DNA of 64,000 nt from Bradyrhizobium sp. AZCC 1721 (GTDB lineage: Bacteria > Pseudomonadota > Alphaproteobacteria > Rhizobiales > Xanthobacteraceae), in the NCBI RefSeq assembly GCF_036924715.1, contig NZ_JAZHSB010000001.1, positions 1,975,001 through 2,039,000 on the forward strand, read 5' to 3'. The notes beneath the pieces are model-generated. The model had not been told where the DNA came from. It did not search any database and saw nothing but the letters and a program-made list of their open reading frames with translations. A program made the translations under genes and the position numbers. Positions within the stretch are counted from its first letter, which is position 1. Every line of letters starts with the position of its first letter. Shown in pieces: positions 37,017 to 44,859 of this stretch.

Positions 37017-37544
37017 CTAGCTCCGCTCGCGGGGGCCCTGCGGCGGCTGAGGATTGTTGGCGGGGTTGGTATCGTGCTTGGATATTCGAGTGATGAGCCC
37101 GCTAGTGGCGAGCGGCTGCAAGTCCGCCTCCAGCGCGTCAGCAATCTCCTTGGCATAGACCTCCCGGTCGTCCACGTAGACTGTAAAGGATCTCAAATAC
37201 TTTTCCTTCTTCGCCGGATTTTCGATCGTCGCCTTCGTCCACTGGTAGAGCGGATAGTTTTCGACGCGGTGCTCTTCTGCTGCGGCGACATACTCCGCAA
37301 AGGCGTCGAACTGGCATTTCAGCGCAGCGCGATGCTCGGCGAGGATATCGAACAGCGGCGCCAGTGCCGGAACACGGAGTTTTCGGCGTACCGATTCCGC
37401 CGTAGCGGAATCGTTTACATCGAACCTAACCTGATACTGCCACTGAGAAGTCACGCTAGTCTCGCATTCTGTCGCACCCGATTTGTCCCTTTCCGATCGC
37501 AAGGCGTACCGCTTCCTCACGAGCAGGTCCGGCACGCGTATCAA
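37017..37544 (-). CDS. Conserved hypothetical protein, 145-175 residues
   Basis: The conserved-looking part is SQWQYQVRFDVNDSATAESV to the C-terminus, including QFDAFAEYVAAAEEHRVENY, PLYQWTKATIENPAKKEKYL and FTVYVDDREVYAKEIADALE. A GTG at 37454 immediately before this part may be the real start (145 residues); ATG 37544 adds 30 residues that look less conserved. The fold is probably alpha/beta and cytosolic. I recall relatives in Hyphomicrobiales but no function. Confidence 0.6.
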   Translation of the reverse strand: MIRVPDLLVRKRYALRSERDKSGATECETSVTSQWQYQVRFDVNDSATAESVRRKLRVPALAPLFDILAEHRAALKCQFDAFAEYVAAAEEHRVENYPLYQWTKATIENPAKKEKYLRSFTVYVDDREVYAKEIADALEADLQPLATSGLITRISKHDTNPANNPQPPQGPRERS

Positions 37545-37884
37545 GAGCTGGCCGCAATGTCAGGCGGACCGTTTCGTTAGTAGCTCCTCTTTTTGGCGAG
37601 GCGCTCGTTGAACGAACGAAGATCGATCATGATTCGTTGGTGGGTTCCGCTGCGCGATGCCTTCTTGAAGTCCGGTTCGCCCTCAATTGCGGTCATTGGC
37701 GTGCAGCGCAGCGAACGACGCAAAGGGCCATTATCGGACATGAACTCGATCTGGTTCACCTGGTCGGCACAGGCCGGCAACAAACTGTGCAGATGAGCCA
37801 AGGTGATCGTCTCCAGAGAGCGCAGCTTACCCCGCGCGTCCGCATCTGCTAGACTGGGGAGCTAGGATATTGGGCGGGACGACA
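37545..37884. other. Promoter region between divergent genes
   Basis: No gene is seen. A short repeat-like block lies at about 37718-37742 (GACGCAAAGGGCCATTATCG). Promoters for the flanking divergent genes are expected here. Confidence 0.35.
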
Positions 37885-39654
37885 ATGGACGACCCACCGA
37901 TCACAAGGCGTTTGGCTGCAATTATGGCAGCGGATGTTGCCGGCTACAGCCGCCTGATGTCGACGGACGAAGAGGTGACCCTGCGGACTTTAGACGGGTA
38001 TCGTCGCACGATTTCCGATCTCATAGCAGAACATGCGGGCCGGATTTTCGGAACCGCCGGAGACAGCGTGATTGCCGAATTCAGCAGTGCAGTGCAGGCC
38101 GTGCGGGCCGCCGTGGCGATCCAGCGCTCGCTTGATCGCCACAATGCCGATCTTCCTCAGGACCGAAGGATGGAGTTTCGCATTGGCATCAATATTGGCG
38201 ACGTGATGGCGGATGGCGATAACCTGCTCGGCAATGGCGTGAATGTGGCTGCGCGACTGGAAGGAGTGGCCGAACCAGGCGGAATTTGTATCTCAGGTGC
38301 GGTGCGTGATCAGATCGAGGGTAAGCTGAAATTTGCGCCCACGCCGCTTGGGCAACGCTCGCTAAAGAATATCACCCGTCCCGTCTCGGTCTATTCCGTG
38401 GGTTGGCAACCTGAGCATCCGGTTGCGACCGGCGTGTTGGGCGGTGCGCTGGCACTTCCAGACAAGCCGTCTATTGCAGTGCTCCCATTCTCAAACATGA
38501 GCGGAGATCCCGAACAGGAGTATTTCGCGGACGGCATCACTGAAGACATCATTACCGCTCTGTCTCATCATCGGTGCTTCTTCGTCATCGCTCGGCAATC
38601 GACGTTTGTCTACAAAGGGCGAGCTGTTGACGTGAAACAGGTCGCTCGCGAGCTTGGCGTGCGATACATCCTTGAACGCAGCGTACGACGGGCTGGTCAG
38701 CGCGTACGGATTACAGGGCAGCTAATCGAAGCAGAAACCGGCAATCACCTCTGGGCTGAGCGGTTCGACCGCGATATGGCTGACATCTTCGCGATACAGG
38801 ACGAAATCACCCAGAGCGTGGTCGGCGCAATTGAACCCGAGATGCTGCTGATCGAGGGGCAAAGAGCCTTCCGGAAGAGCGTCGGCAATTTGGACGCCTT
38901 CGACTGCTGTATGCGCGCGATGTGGCATTTTTCGCAGCTCGCACCTGAAGAGCACGAGCAAGCCGTCGCTCTCATACGCCAGGCGATAACGCTCGATCCG
39001 ACCCTTGCCCAGGCCCACATGACGCTTGCCCGCACGCTGAACGCCCGGATTTGGTATGGGTGGAGCAGCGACATTGCGGGGGACGTGTCTGACATCTATG
39101 CAGCTGCGGCGCGTGCGGTCTCGCTCGATGACCGCGACCCTTACAGCCACTATGCCTTTTGCTGGGCAAGCCTGCTGAAGCAACTTCATGCCCAGGCGCT
39201 TGGCGAGGCGCAACGTTCGATTGACCTCAATCCAAATTTCGCATTGGGCTTTTTCTCGCTTGGTTTGGTTCGCGTCTATATTGGGCACTTCACGGAAGCA
39301 CTAGATTCGTTGCTACACAGCCTCCGCCTGAACCCGAACGATCCTCAGTCCGGAAGCTTCCTGAGCTTCGTCGCATTGGCTCATTACCATCAGGAGAACT
39401 ACGACGAGGTTGTGCATTACGGCGAACTCGCGGTCCGTGCACGACGTCCCTATCTCGCCCTGAGAGCGCTCATCGCGAGCCTAGGCCAACTTGGACGCGT
39501 AGAGGAAGCACAGCCCTTAGTGCGTGAGTTTATCTCCCGCCAGCCGAAGGACCCGCGGCGGCAATTCGAAGTTACAACGCCCTACCTTGAGTCGAAGTAT
39601 CGCGAACACCTCGCAGATGGTTTATGTCGAGCGGGTGTAACGAACTTGCGATGA
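37885..39654 (+). CDS. Adenylate/guanylate cyclase with TolB-like and TPR domains
   Basis: The 589-residue protein has the same layout as the one at 6.5-8.3 kb. The cyclase domain carries D17 (MAADVAGYS) and D60 (GTAGDSVIAEF); the usual glycine after D60 is serine here. The TolB-like part follows (SIAVLPFSNMSGDPEQEY), then TPR-like repeats (AITLDPTLAQAHMTLARTLN, SIDLNPNFALGFFSLGLVRV). Predicted to make cAMP in the cytosol. ATG 37885 matches the start of relatives; the ORF could begin 15 bases earlier. Confidence 0.9.
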   Translation: MDDPPITRRLAAIMAADVAGYSRLMSTDEEVTLRTLDGYRRTISDLIAEHAGRIFGTAGDSVIAEFSSAVQAVRAAVAIQRSLDRHNADLPQDRRMEFRIGINIGDVMADGDNLLGNGVNVAARLEGVAEPGGICISGAVRDQIEGKLKFAPTPLGQRSLKNITRPVSVYSVGWQPEHPVATGVLGGALALPDKPSIAVLPFSNMSGDPEQEYFADGITEDIITALSHHRCFFVIARQSTFVYKGRAVDVKQVARELGVRYILERSVRRAGQRVRITGQLIEAETGNHLWAERFDRDMADIFAIQDEITQSVVGAIEPEMLLIEGQRAFRKSVGNLDAFDCCMRAMWHFSQLAPEEHEQAVALIRQAITLDPTLAQAHMTLARTLNARIWYGWSSDIAGDVSDIYAAAARAVSLDDRDPYSHYAFCWASLLKQLHAQALGEAQRSIDLNPNFALGFFSLGLVRVYIGHFTEALDSLLHSLRLNPNDPQSGSFLSFVALAHYHQENYDEVVHYGELAVRARRPYLALRALIASLGQLGRVEEAQPLVREFISRQPKDPRRQFEVTTPYLESKYREHLADGLCRAGVTNLR

Positions 39655-39774
39655 TGGACGACAAGTTTTCGGCTTTTCACGCGAACAACACGGCATAATC
39701 TCAAGCCGTGGAGAGGCTGTCTCACGGAACTAGCAACCGCTCAAACTTCCGCTGGTCATGACTTCGCCGCGACG

Positions 39775-39858
39775 ATGTCCGTTGTGGGTCAATCGCGTCG
39801 GTCGACACCGATAAACAGACATCCAGCGCCTGCTTCGGCATGTCTCAAAGGTGCCAGG
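39775..39858 (+). repeat. Dispersed intergenic repeat, copy at 39.8 kb
   Basis: ATGTCCGTTGTGGGTCAATC, ACACCGATAAACAGACATCC and GGCATGTCTCAAAGGTGCCA appear in the same order as at 30.8 and 44.6 kb. Confidence 0.65.
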
Positions 39859-39890
39859 AACGGACTCGTGCACCGCAGCAGTTATTGTCG

Positions 39891-40075
39891 CTATTCGATC
39901 ACCTCGTCGGCGCGGGCGAGCAGTGTCATTGGAATGTCGAGGCCGAGAGCCTAGCGGTCTTGAGGTTGATATTCAGGGTAACGTCCGTCGCTTGCTGGAC
40001 GGGAAGCTCCGCCGGACGCGCCCCTTTGAGGATGCGATCAACGTAGTCCGCGGCGCGTTGCCATCGTTTGAAAAG
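39891..40075 (-). pseudogene. C-terminal fragment of an ABC_sub_bind protein
   Basis: Reading right to left, the frame encodes RAADYVDRILKGARPAELPV and then NINLKTAR, after which the family end (LLARADEVIE) is found in another frame next to the stop. About 60 codons remain of a protein that normally has about 325. It follows a repeat copy directly. Confidence 0.6.
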
Positions 40076-40198
40076 TTAGCCGAGTACGACATCAGTCCTC
40101 CTCTCCGAACCGAGTTCAGCGTCAGTGGCTTCGCAACGTTGAGGAACATTCATCCGGTTTGATTCTTTACTAAGGGGCGGAGAAAGTTCAGGTGACAC

Positions 40199-40951
40199 TT
40201 GAATGTTGGTGAGAAGACCATCGAACGAGACGACTCGTTAAGCCCAGCACGGGCCGTTTATCGCACACTGGTGCACTTCTTCTCCTATCACTTCATTCTT
40301 ACCCGTAAACAGTCAACCACGACCCACGTCGAAGGACTTGATCTCGCGGTGTTGCCATCGGTCTTCCATCCGAAGATCTTCCTGACCAGCGCATTTTTCG
40401 CGCGATTTCTGCAATCGTTAGACTTACAGGGAAAAAACGTCGTAGAAATCGGCACCGGCTCTGGAATACTCTCACTGTCGGCAGCCAAGGCGGGCGCTAA
40501 GTCGGTCATTGCCTTGGACATAAATCCCGCGGCCGTCAAGGCTGCCAACTTAAACGCAGCAAAGAATGGTTTTGAGGAAGTAAGAGCGTTTCAATCCGAT
40601 CTGTTTTCCGCCATACCGGCGGAGCGCAAGTTTGATATCATCATCTCTAGCCCACCATCTTTCTCGGGTGAGCCACGCGACGATGCTGACCGAGCTTGGC
40701 ATGCTGGTCCTGGTTACCGGGATATCTTGCCTCTGTTCAAGCAGTCCGCTCAGAGGTTGCACCCGAATGGAAGAATGTATCTCCTACTTTCATCAGACAG
40801 CAACCTCGCTTTGATGGATCGCCTGATCCGTTCAGCCGGCCTTAGCTCGAAGCAGATTGCAAAGCGCTCAATTTGGGTAGAGGCGTTCTATCTGTATGAG
40901 CTTTCGTTGGCAGAAACTAATCTAATACCCGATTACGAACATCAGATTTGA
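40199..40951 (+). CDS. Class I SAM-dependent methyltransferase (HemK/RsmC-like)
   Basis: The 250-residue protein has motif I VEIGTGSGILSLSAAKAG (residues about 80-97), an acidic SAM-ribose contact (ALDINPAA) and motif IV IISSPPSFSG, in which SPP replaces the NPPY of N-methyltransferases acting on planar amino groups. The N-terminal 65 residues are family-unlike. Candidate substrates are a protein glutamine, RNA or a small molecule; sequence alone cannot tell. The start is a TTG at 40199 with AGG about 8 bases upstream; no ATG fits the conserved region better. No signal peptide. Confidence 0.72.
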   Translation: MNVGEKTIERDDSLSPARAVYRTLVHFFSYHFILTRKQSTTTHVEGLDLAVLPSVFHPKIFLTSAFFARFLQSLDLQGKNVVEIGTGSGILSLSAAKAGAKSVIALDINPAAVKAANLNAAKNGFEEVRAFQSDLFSAIPAERKFDIIISSPPSFSGEPRDDADRAWHAGPGYRDILPLFKQSAQRLHPNGRMYLLLSSDSNLALMDRLIRSAGLSSKQIAKRSIWVEAFYLYELSLAETNLIPDYEHQI

Positions 40952-41141
40952 CGGTCTCGGCGTCGTTCCAGGACCGCCAACCCCGTCCAAATTTCAAACT
41001 CTTTGGCCGCTCCCGACCACTTTCGATGTCCGTTGAGGGTCACAAGCTGCGGTCGAAGGATCGCTGATGCGAAGTCGGGACTGCCCTCAATACCAGACCA
41101 GCCGCAAGCGACGAAGTTGGTCGGCTTGGGGCCACAAGCGG

Positions 41142-41245
41142 TCATTCGATCACCTCGTCGGCGATGGCGAGGAGTGCCCGCGGCAGTTCAATCCCGAGCG
41201 CCTTGGCCGTCTTCAGATTGACGACGAACTCGAATTGGTGCCGAT
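41142..41245 (-). pseudogene. C-terminal fragment of a second ABC_sub_bind protein
   Basis: The frame encodes [20 protein letters not shown] and [12 protein letters not shown] followed by TGA. This is the last 33 or so residues of an ABC_sub_bind protein, slightly different from the one at 39.9 kb, so it comes from a separate gene. The upstream part is missing. Confidence 0.6.
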
Positions 41246-41247
41246 GC

Positions 41248-41388
41248 GCGGCAACATGGTGTCGCCGCCGTCTGGACCCAAGAGATCGCGGCCGTGTTCA
41301 AGGAACGCGATGTCATTTACCTTGCGGACAACGACAAGCCGGGCGCGATAAAGCTGCCAGGCGGGACAGGCGCTCACAGGCGTTGACA
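41248..41388 (+). pseudogene. Fragment of a TOPRIM-domain primase
   Basis: The frame reads [20 protein letters not shown] and then YLADNDKPGAIKLPGG. The DNDKPG motif after a hydrophobic strand matches the acidic motif of TOPRIM domains in plasmid or phage primases (normally DNDxPGxxxA). Only about 45 codons remain. It lies just before the MT-A70 methyltransferase gene, as is common in phage or plasmid modules. Confidence 0.45.
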
Positions 41389-41476
41389 GGAGCATTCGCA
41401 TTGCGAGCTGCCGGTCTTCGGCCGAGCGATGTGGCCAGCGTGGATATTTCGTTGGGGCAGGATCGTGAGGTGTACC

Positions 41477-42232
41477 GTGCCGATCACTCCCTGGTTTTTC
41501 GAGCCGTTGTTGCCGCGTTCATTCCGGCTCGTGCTGATTGATCCGCCGTGGGAATTTCAAACCTACTCGCGTGCCGGACAAGGCAAGTCTGCTCAGGCAC
41601 ATTACACCGTGATGCCGCTCGACGCGATCAAGGCGCTTCCTGTCCGCGATCTCTGCCAGGATGACGCCATCGTGATGTGTTGGGCCACCATACCTATGCT
41701 GCCGGACGCGCTCGCCTGCCTTGAAGCGTGGCGTGTCAGGTATAAAAGTAACATCGTCTGGCGCAAGGTCACGAGGCGCGGGAAGCTGCGTATGGGTTGC
41801 GGATTTTGGACGCGATCAATGCACGAGCAGGTCCTGATCGGCACCATCGGAAAGCCGCCACTGATCACGTTTCCATCGATCTTTGACGGCATCGCGCGCC
41901 AGCACAGCCGCAAGCCGGATGAGCTTTATCAGATGATCGCGGATCGCACGCCGGGTTGGCGGCGCGCCGACATCTTCTCGCGTGAGACGCGCCACGGCTG
42001 GCACGCGTGGGGTAGCGAGGCTGGCAAGTACGATGATGAGGTGCGCGGCGCCCCAATCCGTCAGGCTGGCATCAAGCAGCGCCAGGCGCAAAAGGAAACG
42101 ATAGGCGAAAGCGATGCCCCAAAGCTGGATTGTGTTCCGGCTCCGAACATTGACGCCTTTCGGCGTCCAACCTTGACCCCGGTCGCGGCAATCTTTTTCG
42201 GACGCGGCCTCAGTCAGTTAATCGATCCATAG
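41477..42232 (+). CDS. MT-A70 family adenine-N6 methyltransferase
   Basis: The 251-residue protein carries the catalytic D22-PPW motif in RLVLIDPPWEF and other MT-A70 blocks (MPLDAIKALPVRDL, VMCWATIPMLPDAL, FWTRSMHEQVLIGT, DELYQMIADRTPGW). Members methylate N6 of adenine in DNA or RNA. GTG 41477 with GAGG 9 bases upstream is chosen; ORF extension to 41429 is possible. The neighbours (TOPRIM fragment upstream, phage-like fragment at 46.1 kb) suggest a mobile-element origin. The last 40 residues, after KQRQAQKETIGES, look unlike the family. Confidence 0.8.
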   Translation: MPITPWFFEPLLPRSFRLVLIDPPWEFQTYSRAGQGKSAQAHYTVMPLDAIKALPVRDLCQDDAIVMCWATIPMLPDALACLEAWRVRYKSNIVWRKVTRRGKLRMGCGFWTRSMHEQVLIGTIGKPPLITFPSIFDGIARQHSRKPDELYQMIADRTPGWRRADIFSRETRHGWHAWGSEAGKYDDEVRGAPIRQAGIKQRQAQKETIGESDAPKLDCVPAPNIDAFRRPTLTPVAAIFFGRGLSQLIDP

Positions 42233-42297
42233 TGGGGTCAATATTGGACGCCAAAAGGGGCAAACCAGACACCGATCTACACCTTTGGATATGGCCA

Positions 42298-42471
42298 CTA
42301 CTTTTTCATGCCGACGAGAATCGAGCGCGCGTGGTCGCCGAAATCGACACGCAGCCGTACGAGCCTCTCCGAATGTGCCACGTCCTCGACAGCGAGAGTG
42401 GTCCCGACGCGGACGTCGATCTTGTCGAGGTCAGAGATGGGGATGAGGGGTTTGATGTGCGCCGGATTCAT
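42298..42471 (-). CDS. Short tRNA-binding-domain protein, truncated
   Basis: The frame (57 residues) reads MNPAHIKPLIPISDLDKIDV then RVGTTLAVEDVAHSERLVRL and RVDFGDHARSILVGMKK. This is the N-terminal half of the EMAP/Arc1p/CsaA-type tRNA-binding OB fold found in CsaA and at the C-terminus of MetG; the family usually has about 110 residues. Its ATG overlaps the stop of the aldo/keto reductase as ATGA, so it was translated in a coupled operon. The early stop removes half the fold, so function is doubtful. Confidence 0.6.
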   Translation of the reverse strand: MNPAHIKPLIPISDLDKIDVRVGTTLAVEDVAHSERLVRLRVDFGDHARSILVGMKK

Positions 42472-43331
42472 GTTCCACTCTTTGCTGAGGCTCGGTCGAT
42501 CGCGTCGAATTCGGTCTCACTCAAGCGCCAACCGAGTGCATCGAGATTGGTCCTGGCGTGATGAGGCTTGGTCGCGCCGGGGATGGGGATCACGTGACTG
42601 TCGCGCGCCAACAGCCAGTTCAGGGCGACCTGGCCGATGCTGGCGTCGTGCGCGCGGGCAATATCGGCGAGACACGTCAGCAGCGCTTTCGTGCCCATGC
42701 TGTCCGACGGCTGCGTGAGGCGGCCGGACGCAAGGGGAAAATACGCCACCAGTGCCACATCGAGCTCACGGCAGGCTTCGAGCACGCCATTCGTTTCCGC
42801 TGCTCGTCGGAGCAGGCTGTAGTTGACCTGATTGGCGGCGAGCGGCACGCCTGCCCTTGCGAGGTGATCGGCGATGCGGCGCATCTGGTCCGCATTGAAA
42901 TTTGCCACGCCGACCGCGCGTGCCTTGCCGGACTTCACCGCTTCGACGAGGCCTTCGGCGAACACTCCCGCGTCGATGAAGGGCAGCGGATAATGGACAT
43001 AGTAGAGATCGATTGTCTTGAGGCCCAAGCGCGCGAGCGAACCGTCAAGCGCGCTCATCAGGCGTCGCGGAGAGGTTCGGCCCGGAAAGGGAAGGAATTT
43101 TGATGCTATCACCGCGCGGGTGGGACCGGCGCGCAAGCAGTCACCCACGACGCGCTCCGAGAAATAGATCTCAGCCGTGTCGATCATGCACGGGCCGGCA
43201 TCATGAATGGTCCTGTAGGTTTCCAACACGGCCCCACGATCGGCACGCCGCCACTTGTTCGTGCCGATGCCCAAGGGCAGCACATCGATGCCGGTTCGAC
43301 CCAGAGGGCGCGTATCATGATCTGCGGGCAT
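42468..43331 (-). CDS. Aldo/keto reductase
   Basis: The 287-residue protein has the NADPH-dependent aldo/keto reductase barrel. The catalytic set is visible: D and Y in IDTAEIYFSE, K in IASKFLPFPG, H in LYYVHYPLP. The phosphate-binding C-terminal motif is IPIPGATKPHHARTNLDAL. It reduces aldehydes or ketones; the substrate is not predictable. ATG 43331 matches relatives (MPADHDTRPLGRTGIDVLPL); five upstream codons are possible. It forms a two-gene unit with the short tRNA-binding protein. Confidence 0.88.
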   Translation of the reverse strand: MPADHDTRPLGRTGIDVLPLGIGTNKWRRADRGAVLETYRTIHDAGPCMIDTAEIYFSERVVGDCLRAGPTRAVIASKFLPFPGRTSPRRLMSALDGSLARLGLKTIDLYYVHYPLPFIDAGVFAEGLVEAVKSGKARAVGVANFNADQMRRIADHLARAGVPLAANQVNYSLLRRAAETNGVLEACRELDVALVAYFPLASGRLTQPSDSMGTKALLTCLADIARAHDASIGQVALNWLLARDSHVIPIPGATKPHHARTNLDALGWRLSETEFDAIDRASAKSGT

Positions 43332-43439
43332 CGCTGGACCTCTCACAAGGCGCCGTTGGCTGGCTGGTGTGATGACGCTGGCGTTTCAAGGTTACGCCAT
43401 AGCGACTACGGCCGCATCATCTTCTGCGGCTACGTCCGT

Positions 43440-43533
43440 ATCAGGACGACGCCAAGGATCAGGAAGGTTGCACCGGCAAGCCGGATCAGGCTCGCGGGGT
43501 GAACGGGAATGCCAGCAGACCGAGGCGGTCAGA
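43440..43533 (-). pseudogene. C-terminal fragment of a DMT (YdcZ/DUF606-type) transporter
   Basis: Two frames together give DRLGLLAFPFTP and ASLIRLAGATFLILGVVLIR, the characteristic last helix of DUF606 transporters (DHFGLxGFPxxPLSxxRLxG...GVVLI). A one-base shift separates them and the other helices are gone. Between 43332 and 43693 nothing else is recognised. Confidence 0.5.
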
Positions 43534-43693
43534 TGAGGCAGAATTGATGTCCGCTTGTCCCCCCAATAGCGGGGCGTGGGTCCGGGTTGGGCCAAACCCG
43601 GGCATTCGGCACTCTCCGTTAGCACGGCCGATCTCTAGAACCGCTCGTTGAGTACGGGCCCTATAGTCCTCTTGAGCGATGGCCTACCAGTGC

Positions 43694-44476
43694 TCAGCCG
43701 CGCAGCAGCGGCGCTAGATCGGTGATCGCCTTGACGATTGTATCAACCTGGAATCCCAATTCCTCGGGAACCTCGACGGTACTGCGCTGAATCCAAAATG
43801 TCCGCAGTCCGGCCGACGCGGCGGCGACAGCGTCCCAGTTATTCGCCGAGACGAAGCCGAGCTCGGGGTTGCTTACCTTCATGCGCTCGGGCGCGAGGTT
43901 GTAGACGCGCGGGCTGACCTTGAAGATCTTCACCTCCTCGACGCTGATGATGTCGTCGAGCAGATCGCGGATGCCTGCGCTTTTCGCGGCCGCCTCGAGC
44001 ATTCTGGGCTCACCGTTGGACAGGATCGCAAGCTTGATCCCCTGTTTCTTCAGTGCATCGAGGCCCGGCTTCACGTCCGGGAAGGCCGCGAGGCTCAAAT
44101 AAGCATCCATCAGCTGTTTCTTCTTGTCGGCCGTCAGGTCGAGCTGGAGATTCTTGCTCGCCCAGACCAACCCGTCCTCGGTCAGGCCCCAGAAGTCGCG
44201 ATGGCGGCCCATGAGGCTGCGCATTAGGCTGTATTGCAACTGCTTGAACCGCCAGATTTGCGCCAGCTGGTTGCCCTTGCCAGGGAACAACTGCTCGCAC
44301 AACGCCGTAACTGAGAAGACGTCGAACAGTGTGCCGTAGGCATCAAATGCCAACGCCTTGATAGACTTGAACTGCCCGCTCATCTGGGCGGCGGCCGGTG
44401 TCGCAGCCCATGCCGTGCCCACCACTGCCGCCGTGGCACCGGCGAGTTTCATGAACTCTCTACGATCGCTCGACAT
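43694..44476 (-). CDS. Tat-exported haloacid dehalogenase type II
   Basis: The 260-residue protein starts with a twin-arginine signal (DRREFMKLAGATAAVVG, cleavage near AAAQ). The mature domain has the L-2-haloacid dehalogenase set: nucleophile D45 (LAFDAYGTLFD), SNG at 153-155, K186 (FKVSPRVYN) and SANNWD (210-215). These enzymes hydrolyse 2-halo acids to hydroxy acids; related phosphatases exist. Export by Tat is unusual for HAD enzymes but the RR motif and hydrophobic core are clear. It stands alone. Confidence 0.88.
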   Translation of the reverse strand: MSSDRREFMKLAGATAAVVGTAWAATPAAAQMSGQFKSIKALAFDAYGTLFDVFSVTALCEQLFPGKGNQLAQIWRFKQLQYSLMRSLMGRHRDFWGLTEDGLVWASKNLQLDLTADKKKQLMDAYLSLAAFPDVKPGLDALKKQGIKLAILSNGEPRMLEAAAKSAGIRDLLDDIISVEEVKIFKVSPRVYNLAPERMKVSNPELGFVSANNWDAVAAASAGLRTFWIQRSTVEVPEELGFQVDTIVKAITDLAPLLRG

Positions 44477-44530
44477 TTTCGCCTCCTTGTGGATTGCCGT
44501 TCCGAGTCAACGAGACCTTTTGGCCACGAG

Positions 44531-44640
44531 ACTTCCGTTGTGGGTCAGCCGCGTCGTTCTGACGGCGCGCAGGCCACTTCCGGTCTACCTCAAAAAGCAG
44601 ACATGTTTAGAGTCCGGAGGCACGTCTCAAAGGGGCCATT
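44531..44640 (+). repeat. Dispersed intergenic repeat, copy at 44.6 kb
   Basis: GTGGGTCAGCCGCGTCGTTC, GCCACTTCCGGTCTACCTCA, GCAGACATG and GGCACGTCTCAAAGGGGCCA follow in the order seen at 30.8 and 39.8 kb. It lies just upstream of the dehalogenase gene and may overlap its promoter. Confidence 0.65.
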
Positions 44641-44859
44641 CCAGACGTACGAAGGCACTCGCTCGTCATTCTTAAATGATAGCCGCTTTGTCCTTTTCAT
44701 CGGCCTAAGAAAGCGCTCGATGGGCCGCAGAACGTCGGTAGCCAGAATACGCACGCAGGATTGAAGGTTCGAATACTGAGGTCGTCCTTGCCTGGATGCA
44801 ATCGAATAAACATGCTTGAATGTCCCGGTGGCCGACCTTTGCCAGGAAAGAGCTTCGTA

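Noticed and set aside
38722..39288. A 188-codon minus-strand frame
   Set aside because: It is antisense to the TPR part of the third cyclase and shows no family features.
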